Shown here one piece after another: positions 1 to 9,345 of a stretch of 64,000 bases of DNA (positions within the stretch are counted from its first letter, which is position 1; each line of letters starts with the position of its first letter). The stretch lies in contig CAVXBV010000007.1 in NCBI GenBank assembly GCA_963760125.1, positions 248,001 to 312,000 of the forward strand, read 5' to 3'. The stretch is from RYN-111 sp963760125 (GTDB taxonomy: Bacteria; Actinomycetota; Actinomycetes; Mycobacteriales; SCTD01). The notes beneath the pieces were generated by a model. It saw nothing but the letters and a program-made list of their open reading frames with translations, was not told the DNA's origin and made no database searches. Position numbers and translations under genes: made by a program.

Positions 1-71
1 ACGACGCGGAGCTGGCCAGCACGGTGCGCGCACCGGGCCGCCGGGACGACAGCCGCCGAGGACCTCGGTGA
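1..71 (+). CDS. 3' end of an upstream gene, possibly phoH
   Basis: The frame starting at base 3 encodes about 22 residues and stops at TGA 69-71, which overlaps the GTG start of the next gene. The fragment begins DAELAST and ends in an Arg-rich tail. In actinobacteria ybeY is usually preceded by phoH, so position makes PhoH the first guess, but the tail is too short and too variable to recognise. Another family is equally possible. Confidence 0.3.
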   Translation, partial: DAELASTVRAPGRRDDSRRGPR

Positions 72-1405
72 CCGATGCTCCGTCGTACGCCGGCGACCTG
101 AACCGCTCGCTCGCCAAGGCCCAACGCGACTGGCGGGCGCCCTCGGTCGTCGCCGCGGTCATCCGGGACGGGCAGGTGACGTGGAGCGGGGCGATCGGCG
201 ACGCCCGTGTGGGGAGCCAGCCGGCCGACGTCGACACCGCGTTCCGGATCGGGTCCATCACCAAGACCTTCACGGCGGTGCTCGTCCACCAGCTGCGGGA
301 CGAGGGTCTGCTGGACCTCGACGAGCGGCTGGACGTGCACCTGCCCGGCACGCGGCACAGCAGCCTCACCCTGCGTCGCCTCCTGGCCCACAGCAGTGGG
401 CTCCAGCGCGAGCTCGGGGACATGTGGATCACGCTCGGCGTCCCCGACCGGACGCAGCTGCTGGCCGAGCTCGAGGCCGCCGAGCAGGTGCTGCCGCCGG
501 ACACCGCCCACCACTACAGCAACCTGGCGTACGCCGTCCTCGGGGACGTGGTCGGTCAGGTCACCGGCAGCTCGTGGGCGGAGCAGCTGCAGCAGCGCCT
601 CCTGACCCCGCTGGGCATGACGGCGACCGCGATCGAGCCCGCTGGTCGCGCGGCGCAGGGGTACTTCACCGAGCCGTACGCCGATGCCGTGCGCGAGGAG
701 TCGTCGTTTCCCACGGGCGCCGCTGGTCCGGCCATGCAGCTGTGGTCGACCGCGACCGACCTGGCCCGATGGGCGGCGTTCCTCGCCGACCCCGAGCCGG
801 CGGTGCTCGCTTCCGCGACGCTCGAGCAGATGCGGCAGCCGCTGATCGTGTTCGACCCGAGCACCTTCGCCCTCGCCTGGGGTGCCGGGCTGATGCTGCG
901 GCGCACCGGTGAGCGCGTGCTCCACGGGCACGGCGGCGCGATGCCCGGCTTCCTGGCCGGCTGCTACGCCTTCCGCGACGACCACGAGCGCGCTGGAGCT
1001 GTCGTGCTCACCAACACCGGCCGCTCCGCCGACCCCGAGGGCTTAGCGGCCGAGCTGCTCACGACGGCGCTCGACGCCGACCCCCGCACCGCGCCCGCCT
1101 GGGCGCCAGGTCCCGTCCCGCCGGAGCTGCGGGAGCTGCTCGGTCCCTGGTGGGCCGAGGGCTCCGAGGTCCTCGTGGAGTGGCGCGACGCCAGCCTGAC
1201 GATGATCGGTCGCGGTGCCGCCGAGGCGCGCAGGTCGACGTTCGAGCAGCTGACCTCGGACCGCTGGCGCGCCGTGGCGGGTCGCGAGCGGGGCGAGACC
1301 CTGCACGTGGTCCGGACTCCCACCGGGGACCACCTGCGGTTCGCCGGCTACGCCTACACCCGCGAACCACGATCGTTCGCTGAGCTCGGAGACGACAGAG
1401 CATGA
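68..1405 (+). CDS. Serine hydrolase, beta-lactamase/penicillin-binding-like (class C fold)
   Basis: A 445-residue protein with the three signatures of the class C beta-lactamase/DD-peptidase fold: SxxK (SITK, residues 63-66) with the nucleophilic serine, YSN (about 150-152), and HGG near residue 290 in place of KTG. Family members include esterases, DD-peptidases and D-amino-acid amidases, so the substrate cannot be stated. No signal peptide is visible, so it is probably cytosolic. The C-terminal 100 residues form a lipocalin-like or accessory region of no recognised function. Its GTG start overlaps the upstream stop and its end overlaps ybeY by 4 bp (ATGA), so it sits inside the ybeY-era operon, which is an unusual place for this family. 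Confidence 0.85.
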   Translation: MTDAPSYAGDLNRSLAKAQRDWRAPSVVAAVIRDGQVTWSGAIGDARVGSQPADVDTAFRIGSITKTFTAVLVHQLRDEGLLDLDERLDVHLPGTRHSSLTLRRLLAHSSGLQRELGDMWITLGVPDRTQLLAELEAAEQVLPPDTAHHYSNLAYAVLGDVVGQVTGSSWAEQLQQRLLTPLGMTATAIEPAGRAAQGYFTEPYADAVREESSFPTGAAGPAMQLWSTATDLARWAAFLADPEPAVLASATLEQMRQPLIVFDPSTFALAWGAGLMLRRTGERVLHGHGGAMPGFLAGCYAFRDDHERAGAVVLTNTGRSADPEGLAAELLTTALDADPRTAPAWAPGPVPPELRELLGPWWAEGSEVLVEWRDASLTMIGRGAAEARRSTFEQLTSDRWRAVAGRERGETLHVVRTPTGDHLRFAGYAYTREPRSFAELGDDRA

Positions 1406-1887
1406 GCATCGAGATCCTGAACGAGTCGCAGCACGACGTCGACGAGCGGGCGATCGTCCTGGTCGCACGACACGTCCTGGACGCCATGGGGGTCTCGCCG
1501 CTCGCCGAGCTCTCGGTGCTGCTCGTCGACACCGAGCGCATGGCGGCTGAGCACGTGAAGTGGATGGACGAGCCGGGTCCCACCGACGTGATGGCGTTCC
1601 CGATGGACGAGCTCGACCTCCGGGGCTCCCGCGGCGCCGGCCACGCGCACCCGCCCGCCGGGCACGGCGACGACACCGAGCCGATGGTGCTCGGTGACAT
1701 CCTGCTCTGCCCCGAGGTGGCTCAGCGACAGGCGAGCGAGGCCGGTCACACGACGGGTGACGAGCTCGCGCTCCTCACCACGCACGGGGTGCTGCACCTG
1801 CTCGGGTTCGACCACGGCGAGCCCGACGAGCACGCGGAGATGTTCGGTCTGCAGGCCGAGCTGCTCGCGTCCTGGCGGGCCCGGTGA
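1402..1887 (+). CDS. ybeY: Endoribonuclease YbeY (rRNA maturation)
   Basis: A 161-residue single-domain UPF0054 metalloprotein. The zinc-binding signature H-x3-H-x5-H is complete at His128, His132 and His138 (HGVLHLLGFDH). YbeY is a single-strand-specific RNase needed for 16S rRNA 3'-end maturation and ribosome quality control. An insert rich in Gly, His and Pro (about residues 75-92) precedes the catalytic region and is typical of actinobacterial versions. ATGA overlap with the gene before and GTGA overlap with the gene after indicate translational coupling; the ybeY, CNNM and era order is the conserved actinobacterial one. Confidence 0.95.
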   Translation: MSIEILNESQHDVDERAIVLVARHVLDAMGVSPLAELSVLLVDTERMAAEHVKWMDEPGPTDVMAFPMDELDLRGSRGAGHAHPPAGHGDDTEPMVLGDILLCPEVAQRQASEAGHTTGDELALLTTHGVLHLLGFDHGEPDEHAEMFGLQAELLASWRAR

Positions 1888-3155
1888 GCACGCTCTCCCA
1901 CCTGGTGACGCCGCTGGTGGCGATCGGGTTCGTCGTGATCGCGGCTGTCCTCACGTGCGCCGAGGTGGCGCTGTCGCGGATCTCCCGCGTCGCGGTCGAT
2001 GAGCTCGTCGACGCCGGCCGGCCGGGGGCTCTCCGCCTGCAGGCCCTGGTCCGGGAGGGGCCGCACTCGGTCAACCTGCTGCTCCTGCTCCGGGTGGCGT
2101 GCGAGATCGCGGCCACCGCGCTGGTCACGAAGTACTCCTTGGACCGCGTCGGCGGCGTCGCCGCGGTGCTGACTGCTGTCGGCGTGATGACCGTCGTCAC
2201 CTATGTCGTCGTGGGTGTCGGGCCGCGCACGATCGGTCGCCAGCACGCGCCGCGCGTGGCGCTCGCGGCAGCCGGGCCGCTGACGCTGCTGACGAGGGTC
2301 TTCGGGCCCCTGCCGTCGCTGCTCATCCTGGTCGGCAACATGCTGACACCGGGCAAGGGGTTCCGCGAAGGGCCGTTCGCCTCCGAGGCCGAGCTGCGCG
2401 ACCTGGTGGAGCGAGCGCAGCAGCGCGGCGTCGTGGAGCAGTCCGAGCGCGACATGATCGAGTCCGTCTTCGAGCTCGGCGACACCATCGTCCGCGAGGT
2501 GATGGTCCCGCGCACGGACATCGTCACCATCGAGCGGGGGAAGACGGTCCGGCAGGCGCTCAACCTCCTGCTGCGCAGCGGTTTCAGCCGCATCCCGGTC
2601 GTCGGGGACAACACCGACGACGTGCTTGGTGTCGTGTACCTGCGCGACCTGGTGAAGAAGGAGCGCACCGAGGGCGGTGGCGCGCTCAAGGTCGAGGAGG
2701 CCATGCGGCCGCCGGTCTTCGTGCCGGAGAGCAAGCCGGTCGACCGGCTCCTGCGGGAGATGCAGACCGAGCTCGGTCACATCGCCGTCGTCGTCGACGA
2801 GTACGGCGGGACCGCCGGCCTCGTGACCCTCGAGGACATCGTCGAGGAGGTCGTCGGCGAGATCACCGACGAGTACGACCGTGAGGCACCCGCGGTCGAG
2901 GACCTCGAAGACGGTTCGCGCCGCATCACGGCGCGACTGCCCATCGAGGACCTCGAGCAGATGTATGGCGTGACGCTGCCCCACGAGGACGTCGACACCG
3001 TCGGCGGACTGCTCGCCACCCTGCTCGGGCGGGTGCCGATCCCCGGCGCCATCGCCCGCATCGAAGGGCTGGTCCTGGTCGCCGAGAGCGCCAAGGGCCG
3101 CCGCAACCGCATCGGGACCGTCCTGGTCCGACGCACAGAGGAAGAAGGCTCGTGA
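1884..3155 (+). CDS. CNNM/CorC-family membrane protein with CBS pair
   Basis: A 423-residue protein: an N-terminal CNNM (DUF21) membrane domain with about four hydrophobic segments in residues 1-165, a CBS-domain pair (about 200-320, starting near MVPRTDIV), then a C-terminal CorC_HlyC domain (about 335-415). The family includes magnesium/cobalt efflux proteins and the so-called hemolysin C proteins; CBS pairs bind adenosine nucleotides. Transport of Mg2+ is inferred from the family only. It starts at GTG overlapping the ybeY stop and ends overlapping the next GTG. Confidence 0.9.
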   Translation: MSTLSHLVTPLVAIGFVVIAAVLTCAEVALSRISRVAVDELVDAGRPGALRLQALVREGPHSVNLLLLLRVACEIAATALVTKYSLDRVGGVAAVLTAVGVMTVVTYVVVGVGPRTIGRQHAPRVALAAAGPLTLLTRVFGPLPSLLILVGNMLTPGKGFREGPFASEAELRDLVERAQQRGVVEQSERDMIESVFELGDTIVREVMVPRTDIVTIERGKTVRQALNLLLRSGFSRIPVVGDNTDDVLGVVYLRDLVKKERTEGGGALKVEEAMRPPVFVPESKPVDRLLREMQTELGHIAVVVDEYGGTAGLVTLEDIVEEVVGEITDEYDREAPAVEDLEDGSRRITARLPIEDLEQMYGVTLPHEDVDTVGGLLATLLGRVPIPGAIARIEGLVLVAESAKGRRNRIGTVLVRRTEEEGS

Positions 3156-3517
3156 CCGACACCCCCGCCCTGTCCGACGAAGACGCCAAGATCCTCACCC
3201 TGGCTCGAGCGGCACGGCTGCGCGCCCACGTCCCGCACACGGGCGTCGCCGAGGGGGCAGCGGTCCGTGACGCGGACGGCCGGACCTACTCCGCGGCAAC
3301 GGTCGAGAACGGTGACCCGATGCTCACGACGACGGCCCTGCGGGCCGCCGTCGCCGCGGCCGCCTCCAGCGGTGCGCGGCAGTTCGAGGCCGCTGTCGTG
3401 GTCACCGAGACGCTGGTGGCCGCGACCGACCTCGCCGTGCTCGGAGAGTTCGGCACCGGCACGCCGTTGCTGGTGGCCGGCCCCGACGGCGCCGTCCGTG
3501 AGACGCGGCACACCTGA
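3152..3517 (+). CDS. Degenerate cytidine-deaminase-like protein
   Basis: A 121-residue protein with the outline of a cytidine/deoxycytidylate deaminase fold: N-terminal helix, YSAATVENGDP strand, an alanine-rich helix where the catalytic CAE motif should be, and a late strand. The zinc ligands are missing: the CAE site reads as a Thr/Ala/Leu stretch (residues about 58-64) and there is no PCxxC motif later. It is therefore unlikely to deaminate. A gene of this type between the CNNM gene and era recurs in actinobacteria, which argues for a conserved non-catalytic role. Overlaps both neighbours (GTGA and TGATG). Confidence 0.75.
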   Translation: MTDTPALSDEDAKILTLARAARLRAHVPHTGVAEGAAVRDADGRTYSAATVENGDPMLTTTALRAAVAAAASSGARQFEAAVVVTETLVAATDLAVLGEFGTGTPLLVAGPDGAVRETRHT

Positions 3518-4410
3518 TGCACCGCTCCGGCTTCGCGTGCTTCGTCGGGCGGCCGAACGCCGGCAAGTCGACCCTGACCAACGCCCTCATCGGGCAGAAG
3601 ATCGCCATCACCTCCTCGCGACCGCAGACCACGCGGCACGCGGTGCGCGGCATCGTCCACCGCGACGACGCCCAGCTCGTCGTCGTCGACACCCCCGGAC
3701 TGCACAAGCCCCGCACCCTGCTCGGCCAGCGCCTCAACGACCTCGTGCGGGAGACCTACGCCAGCGTCGACGTCATCTGCTTCTGCGTCACAGCGGACGA
3801 CAAGATCGGCCCTGGCGACCGGTTCATCGCCGCCGAGCTCGCTCAGGTGACGACCCCGATCATCGCCGTCGTCACCAAGACCGACCTGGTGAAGCCGGAC
3901 CGTGTGGGGGAGCAGCTGCTGGCGGTCAGCGCTCTGCACGACTGGGCGGACGTCATCCCGACCAGCGCCGTCGACGGCTTCCAGGTGCAGCTGCTCGCCG
4001 ACCTGCTCGTCGGTCGGATGCCGGAGGGCCCGCCGCTGTACCCGGACGGCGAGCTCACGGACGAGCCCGAGCAGGTGCTCGCGGGGGAGTTCATCCGCGA
4101 GGCGGTGCTCGAAGGGGTGCGCGACGAGCTCCCGCACTCCATCGCGGTGACCATCGAGGAGATGCTGCCTCGCGAAGGTCGCCCCGCGGACCGGCCGCTG
4201 CTCGACGTCTACGCGCTGATCCACGTCGAGCGTGACTCCCAGAAGGCCATCGTCCTGGGCAAGGGCGGCACCCGCCTGCGTGACGTCGGCATCACCGCGC
4301 GCAAGCAGATGGAAACGCTGCTCGGCACGCCGATCCACCTCGACCTTCGCGTCACCGTCGCCAAGGACTGGCAGCGCGACCCCAAGCAGCTCAAGAAGCT
4401 CGGTTTCTGA
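3517..4410 (+). CDS. era: GTPase Era
   Basis: A 297-residue Era GTPase that binds 16S rRNA near its 3' end and acts in 30S maturation. The G1 motif GRPNAGKST lies at residues 8-16, G3 is DTPGLHKP (about 61), and G4 is TKTD (about 118). The C-terminal KH domain carries the expected GKGGxxLRxxG-type loop (about 247-257) and ends KKLGF. The start ATG overlaps the preceding TGA. It is the last gene of the coupled run that begins before ybeY, a functional grouping since both proteins act on the same rRNA end. Confidence 0.96.
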   Translation: MHRSGFACFVGRPNAGKSTLTNALIGQKIAITSSRPQTTRHAVRGIVHRDDAQLVVVDTPGLHKPRTLLGQRLNDLVRETYASVDVICFCVTADDKIGPGDRFIAAELAQVTTPIIAVVTKTDLVKPDRVGEQLLAVSALHDWADVIPTSAVDGFQVQLLADLLVGRMPEGPPLYPDGELTDEPEQVLAGEFIREAVLEGVRDELPHSIAVTIEEMLPREGRPADRPLLDVYALIHVERDSQKAIVLGKGGTRLRDVGITARKQMETLLGTPIHLDLRVTVAKDWQRDPKQLKKLGF

Positions 4411-4447
4411 CCCACGTGGGGGCCTCGTTCCCCCTAGTGTCACGGGC

Positions 4448-6262
4448 ATGAGGGGCTGGGGACGCGCCTGGACGCTCCCTTCGCCACGTTCCCTCCGGGG
4501 AGGCGTGCTCGGCGGCCAGGTCCTGCTGGTGCTCCTCGTTCTCGCCTTCTCGGTGACGACGATCCCGGGGGTTCGGGGCGACCGGCGCTTCCACGCGGGC
4601 GTGGACGGCTGGCTGCAGGCGACGGCGTACGTCGGGACTGCGGTCCTGGTGGCGCTGCGGCCCTTGCTGTGCCAGGTGGATCGCCTGCTCTGGTCGTTGG
4701 TGGCCGCGGGACTGGCCCTCCGCGCGGCGGGATTCGTCGTCTACCTGGGCTATCTGCGTCCACGTGGCGCGGTCACGACTCCGTCGCTGGCCGACCTCGG
4801 TTGGCTCGGCATGTGCGGGTGCCTGGTGGGCGCTCTGGTGGTGCTCATCCGCTCCCGGCTCCGGGCGGCGACTGCTCCGCTGGTGCTGGACGGACTCACG
4901 GCGGCCCTCGCGACCGCGGCGTTCGGGGTGGCCCTGCTGGGACCGACCCTCAGCATGTTGGTCGAGCGAGGGCTGCTGCACGCCGCCGTGGTGACGAACC
5001 TGCTCTACCCGGCCTTCGACGGGCTGCTCCTCGTGCTGGTGCTGGGGGTCCTCCTTGGCTACTCGTGGTCACCACCGCCGGGCGTGTGGCTCTTCGCCAC
5101 GGCCGTCACCGGCTTCACGGTCGTCGACAGCACCTACCTCTACGCGTCCGTGCGCGGCGGCTTCTACCCAGGGTCGTACCTCGCGGGTCTGTCGTTGATC
5201 TCCACGGCGCTCATGGCCCTGTCAGCGTGGGCTCCTCCGACGCGCCGCCCGCACCCGGGCGATCACCTGCCGAAGGTCGTCGTGCCGCTCCTGCTGCAGA
5301 GCGGCTGCATCGCCCTGCTCGTCGTCGCCGGCACCCGCAGCGTCCACGGCGGCGCGGTGGTCCTCGCCGTCCTCGCCCTGCTCCTGTCGACCTTCCGCAT
5401 CGCCAACACCTGTCGGGTGGCGATGGGGCTCCTGCGCCGCCCGGCGACGAGCCCGGTGCCCCCGGTCCGGTCGCGGGACGAGCTGTTCGAAGGCATCGTG
5501 GGGGGCGCCATGGTGCTGCACTACCAGCCGCAGGTCTCCCTGCGCACCGGGGCCGTCACCGGACTCGAGGCCCTCGTCCGTTGGCAGCACCCTGAGCTCG
5601 GGTTGCTGGCCCCCGGGAAGTTCCTCCCGTCGGTAGAAGCGGCCGGTCTGTCCCGGGAGCTCACCGAGTCGGTGCTCGGGCAGGCGCTGAAGCAGCAGGC
5701 GGTGTGGCGGGCGGCCGGCATCGACCTCCCCGTCGCCGTCAACGTCTCGGTCTCGGACCTGCTCGACGACGACCTGGTCGGCACGGTCCGCGGCAGCCTG
5801 GCGCGCTACCGCGTCCCGGGCGCGAGCCTGGTGCTCGAGCTCACGGAGGAGCTCTTCCTGAGGGACCCGCAGCGCGCCGAGGAGACGATCGCCGCTCTCC
5901 TGCGGGTAGGCGTGCGGGTGCACGTCGACGACTACGGCACCGGCTACTCCTCGCTGGGCTACCTGCGTGACCTGCCCCAGCTCGGCGGGCTGAAGCTCGA
6001 CCGCTCCTTCGTGACGCACCTCAACGACGATCCGCGGTCCCTGGCGATCGTGTCGTCCACCATCGACCTGGCCCGGTCCCTGGGGGTCGAGCTGATCGCT
6101 GAGGGGGTCGAGGACGACGACGTGCGCGACCGGCTCACCTCCTTGGGGTGCGACCTCGCCCAGGGCTACCTGTTCGGGCGGCCGGTCCCGGCTGCCGAGG
6201 TGTCGTTCCTGCCCGTCGCTGTCGCGCGGTCAGCGCACGCCGCGGGCGAGCGCCGCCGCTGA
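4448..6262 (+). CDS. Membrane-anchored EAL-domain c-di-GMP phosphodiesterase
   Basis: 604 residues from ATG 4448, chosen because TAGTGT lies 7 nt upstream (leaderless pattern) and the longer frame would run back into era. The first ~330 residues hold about eight or nine hydrophobic segments. An EAL domain follows (about 345-590) with no GGDEF partner. The catalytic signature looks complete: E in LEALVRW, N in VNVSVS, E in LELTEE, DDYGTGYSSL, K in LKLDRSF, E in AEGVE and the QGYLFGRP ending. It should hydrolyse cyclic di-GMP in response to a membrane or external signal. Its end overlaps the next, convergent gene by 33 bp. Confidence 0.88.
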   Translation: MRGWGRAWTLPSPRSLRGGVLGGQVLLVLLVLAFSVTTIPGVRGDRRFHAGVDGWLQATAYVGTAVLVALRPLLCQVDRLLWSLVAAGLALRAAGFVVYLGYLRPRGAVTTPSLADLGWLGMCGCLVGALVVLIRSRLRAATAPLVLDGLTAALATAAFGVALLGPTLSMLVERGLLHAAVVTNLLYPAFDGLLLVLVLGVLLGYSWSPPPGVWLFATAVTGFTVVDSTYLYASVRGGFYPGSYLAGLSLISTALMALSAWAPPTRRPHPGDHLPKVVVPLLLQSGCIALLVVAGTRSVHGGAVVLAVLALLLSTFRIANTCRVAMGLLRRPATSPVPPVRSRDELFEGIVGGAMVLHYQPQVSLRTGAVTGLEALVRWQHPELGLLAPGKFLPSVEAAGLSRELTESVLGQALKQQAVWRAAGIDLPVAVNVSVSDLLDDDLVGTVRGSLARYRVPGASLVLELTEELFLRDPQRAEETIAALLRVGVRVHVDDYGTGYSSLGYLRDLPQLGGLKLDRSFVTHLNDDPRSLAIVSSTIDLARSLGVELIAEGVEDDDVRDRLTSLGCDLAQGYLFGRPVPAAEVSFLPVAVARSAHAAGERRR

Positions 6263-7618
6263 CGGCACGGCCTTGGGCACCTGGCACAGCCAGCCGAACT
6301 GGCCGCTCGGCAGGTTCTGCAGGGCCCGTGGGGACAGCGCCGGGGCCGCCACGGTGTTGCTCACCGCGCCGACCTTGAGCACGTCCACGCCCCGGGTGAA
6401 GTCGGCGACGAAGACGAACCCCCCAGGCCGCCAGTACGACGCCCAGGTGTTGGCGTCGTCCGGCCGGTAGAAGCCGACCTGCCGGATGTGCCGCGGGTCC
6501 CGGACGTCGAGGAAGCGGGTGCCCTGGCTGTAGAAGGCCGCCGCCAGCAGGCCGTCCCCGCGATCGGTGAAGTAGTGGGCGCTGTCGCAGCCGTTGGCGC
6601 CTGCCTGCTTCTCGGGCGTCCACGTACCGAGCAGTGTCATGCGGAACTTCTTCGCCGATGTCGAGCGGAAGCCCGCGCCCCCGTAGGTGTTCTTCAGGTC
6701 GTACGCCGCGAGCTTGCCGCTGCCCTGGCAGCTCGCGCCGGTGACCTCCTCGGTCGCGATGACAGTGTCCTTGAGGTAGCGCGGGTGGTAGCTGTTGTGC
6801 ATGACGCCGCCGCGGCCGGCCAGCGACCCGAGGTCCGTACCACCACCGGCGTAGGGGACGGGGTCGCAGCCGGTCGCCTTCTGCTTCTTGCCGGTCTGGG
6901 CGTTCACATGGGTGCCGCTGACCCAGTAGCCCTTGACCGCCCCGCTGCCGCTGACCCAGGCGACGCCCTGCGCGTCGACCTGCACGTCGTGGGTGTAGTC
7001 GGTCTTGCCGTCGTTCAGGTCCGCGGCGATCGCCCGGGGGCACTGGACGGGGTGCGCCGGGTCGCGCATGTCGAGCGCGTAGATCGGTCGTCCGCCCCAG
7101 TCCGCCGGCTGGGTCGCTCCCTTGGCAGGACCCGCGGTCCAGGTGTAGCGGCAGCCGTCCACGCAGGTGGTGGTGTGGCCGCTCGGGAGCAGGGTCAGGC
7201 TGAGCTGCGTCATGACGGCCGGGTTGCTGACGTCGATGACCTGCACCGCGCCGTACGGGAAAGCGGTTGTCGCCGGGCTGGTGAACCCGCGCGGGTCGCG
7301 GGACAGGAACAGCAGCTTGCGCACCGGGTCGACGTCGACGTCCTCGTTCTCCCAGATGTACTGAGGGAGGGCGCCAACGCGCCTCGGGGCGGCGGGGTCG
7401 CTGATGTCGTAGCTGAAGATGCCCGTCACGGTCGAGGCGAACATCGTCGTGCCGATGAAGTTGAGAGAGATGGCGGTCCGGAGCTCCGGGAGGTTGGCCA
7501 GGAAGGTGACGCCCTTGCTGATGGCACCGGCCGGCGGCGGGGCGGCGTGCGAGGGCACCGCGCCGACGAGGGGCAGGGTCAGGCAGGCAGCCAGGAGGGC
7601 GGTGCGCAGTCGTCGCAT
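6230..7618 (-). CDS. Secreted LVIVD-repeat beta-propeller protein
   Basis: A 462-residue protein with a clear Sec signal peptide (positively charged start, hydrophobic core, AHA-type cleavage near residue 26). The body contains repeated units of the kind VIDVSNPA and LDMRDPAHP, typical of LVIVD/Kelch-like propellers found in actinobacterial surface or extracellular proteins. Several paired cysteines (for example around TTTCVDGC) suggest disulfides. No catalytic motif is seen. It lies between two EAL genes and shares a convergent overlap with the first. Function unknown; ligand binding or surface adhesion is a guess. Confidence 0.75.
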   Translation of the reverse strand: MRRLRTALLAACLTLPLVGAVPSHAAPPPAGAISKGVTFLANLPELRTAISLNFIGTTMFASTVTGIFSYDISDPAAPRRVGALPQYIWENEDVDVDPVRKLLFLSRDPRGFTSPATTAFPYGAVQVIDVSNPAVMTQLSLTLLPSGHTTTCVDGCRYTWTAGPAKGATQPADWGGRPIYALDMRDPAHPVQCPRAIAADLNDGKTDYTHDVQVDAQGVAWVSGSGAVKGYWVSGTHVNAQTGKKQKATGCDPVPYAGGGTDLGSLAGRGGVMHNSYHPRYLKDTVIATEEVTGASCQGSGKLAAYDLKNTYGGAGFRSTSAKKFRMTLLGTWTPEKQAGANGCDSAHYFTDRGDGLLAAAFYSQGTRFLDVRDPRHIRQVGFYRPDDANTWASYWRPGGFVFVADFTRGVDVLKVGAVSNTVAAPALSPRALQNLPSGQFGWLCQVPKAVPSAAALARGVR

Positions 7619-7652
7619 GTGCCGACATTCGACGTGACGCGGAGGATCCCTG

Positions 7653-9288
7653 CTAGGTGCAGATGACCGGACGACCGAGGTGCCAGCCCTGGCCGAGTTG
7701 CACGCCCGCGTCGACGAGAGGAGCGACCTGCTCGGCGATCTCGATGCCCTCCGCGAGGACGACGGCGCCCACCTCGTCGGCGAACGTGACGACCGCCCTC
7801 ACCAGGCTGCGCTGGCGCTCGCTCAGGTGCACGTCCCTGGTCAGGCTGGTGTCGAGCTTGACGACGTCGGGTTGCAGCTGGAGCACGTGGCGCAGGGAGG
7901 CGAACCCCGCGCCGACGTCGTCCACCGCGATCTGCGCACCGGCGTGGCGGAGCTCAGCCAGGATCGCGCGAAGGACGCCGTAGCTGCGCACCGCGTCGTG
8001 CTCGGTGATCTCGATGACGATGCGCGACAGGTCGGCAGCGTGCAGCAGCTTCAACACGGTGCGGTCCTCGAGCGACGCAGGGCTGGTGTTGACGGCGAGG
8101 AACTGCGACGTCGGGAGGTCCGGGAGGCACCGGAGCGCCGCTGCCAGCGTCACGACCTCCAGCTCGGCGCCCAGGTCGTGCAGCGCGGCCGCGCGGAACC
8201 ACCGGTCGGTGGGGATGCGACCCCCGAACCGGGCGAGGGCCTCCTGGCCGACCGCCTCCCCGGACCGCAGGTCCCGGACCGGCTGGAGCGCAACCTGCAC
8301 CCTCGAGGCGGCGATGACGTCCGACAGCTCGGCCCGCTCGGGCAGGCCGGTCTCGTCCAGCGGGGTGATCGACAGCCCAGGCAGCAACGGCGAGGCGGAG
8401 CGCAGCTGGCGCACCTCGCTCTCCAGCAGGCGCCAGCGGCGGGACTGGGGCCAGAAGCCCCGAAGGCTCAAGGTCGCCAGGCCGACGGCGGTGACGAGCA
8501 GGGTCACCGCCTCGGTCGTGACCGGCACCCACACCGGCAGGGCGCCGTCGGCATCGCTGGCGAGGCGGAGGGCCGCCGCGACCGGGGTCAGGAGCAGTGC
8601 GGCGCCGACCCAGCCCCAGGCGCCGCGGTTGCCCAGCGGAACGCGCCGGCGCCACCAGAGCGCGCCCAGGACCCCCACCACCATGGCGGCGACGAGCAGT
8701 CGCTCGCCGGTTGCGGTGAGGCGTCCGTCCTCGCGGACCCGGAGCGACCAGGTGAGCGCGGCGCTGCCCGCCACGATCGTGGCGGGGACGACGAGCAGGG
8801 CCATGCTCCGTCGTCGCAGCGCGGCGGCTGAGGGACACGACCGGCAGGCTCAGCAGCCAAGCGACGGCGAGCGCCGTGGTGACCGTGCTCGAGCCGGTCG
8901 GGGTCGCGGACAGGTCGATGGCCGGCCCCGCCGCGCGCCCCAGGGCGACCAGCCACAGCAGGACGAAGCCCCCTGCGGCCCAGTCGAGCCGGCGGTCCTG
9001 GGTGATCGCGGAGTGCAGCAGCAGCAAGTAGGTCACCAGCAGGCACAGCACCCCTTGGGCCATGATCAGCACGGCGTACGGCGCCATCGCGCCAGGGCGT
9101 TCCCGCAGCAGCAGCACGAGCGGCAGCACGATGCTGGTCAGCAGACCGAGCCCGAGACCGAGGGCGGCAGGACCTCGGGTCCAGGCCTCCGGGGGCTGGG
9201 GCGGAAGAGCCCAGCGGCCAGGCCGCAGCACGACGTCGGTCACGGCCGCTGGCTCCCTCTGTCGGTCTGTTTCTGTGTCATGCGGCAC
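7653..9288 (-). CDS. Second membrane EAL-domain protein, broken by a frameshift near 8820
   Basis: Two frames together make one protein. The first (from GTG 9288, or GTG 9243, which has a GGGAG site) gives about 155 residues with four hydrophobic segments; the second, readable from 8804 to 7653, continues with further hydrophobic segments and an EAL domain (about residues 145-380 of that piece). Removing one base in the CGCCGC run near 8818-8825 joins them. The EAL domain keeps QEALARF, VNTSPAS, EITEH, VDDVGAGFASL, KLD, AEGIE and QGWHLGRP, so it may be active. Architecture matches the EAL gene at 4448. Independent translation from ATG 8804 is the alternative. Confidence 0.7.
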
Positions 9289-9333
9289 CTAGCCTGCCAC
9301 GCGCGGCGTCCCCCTCTGCGCAGGTCGCGGGGA

Positions 9334-9345
9334 TAGCGTGTTCGG
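9334..9345 (+). promoter_or_regulatory. Leaderless-type -10 element of recO
   Basis: TAGCGT at 9334-9339 is followed by exactly 6 nt and the GTG start of recO. No ribosome binding site fits between them, so transcription probably starts at the G of the start codon. The same spacing recurs before several other genes in this window. Confidence 0.5.
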
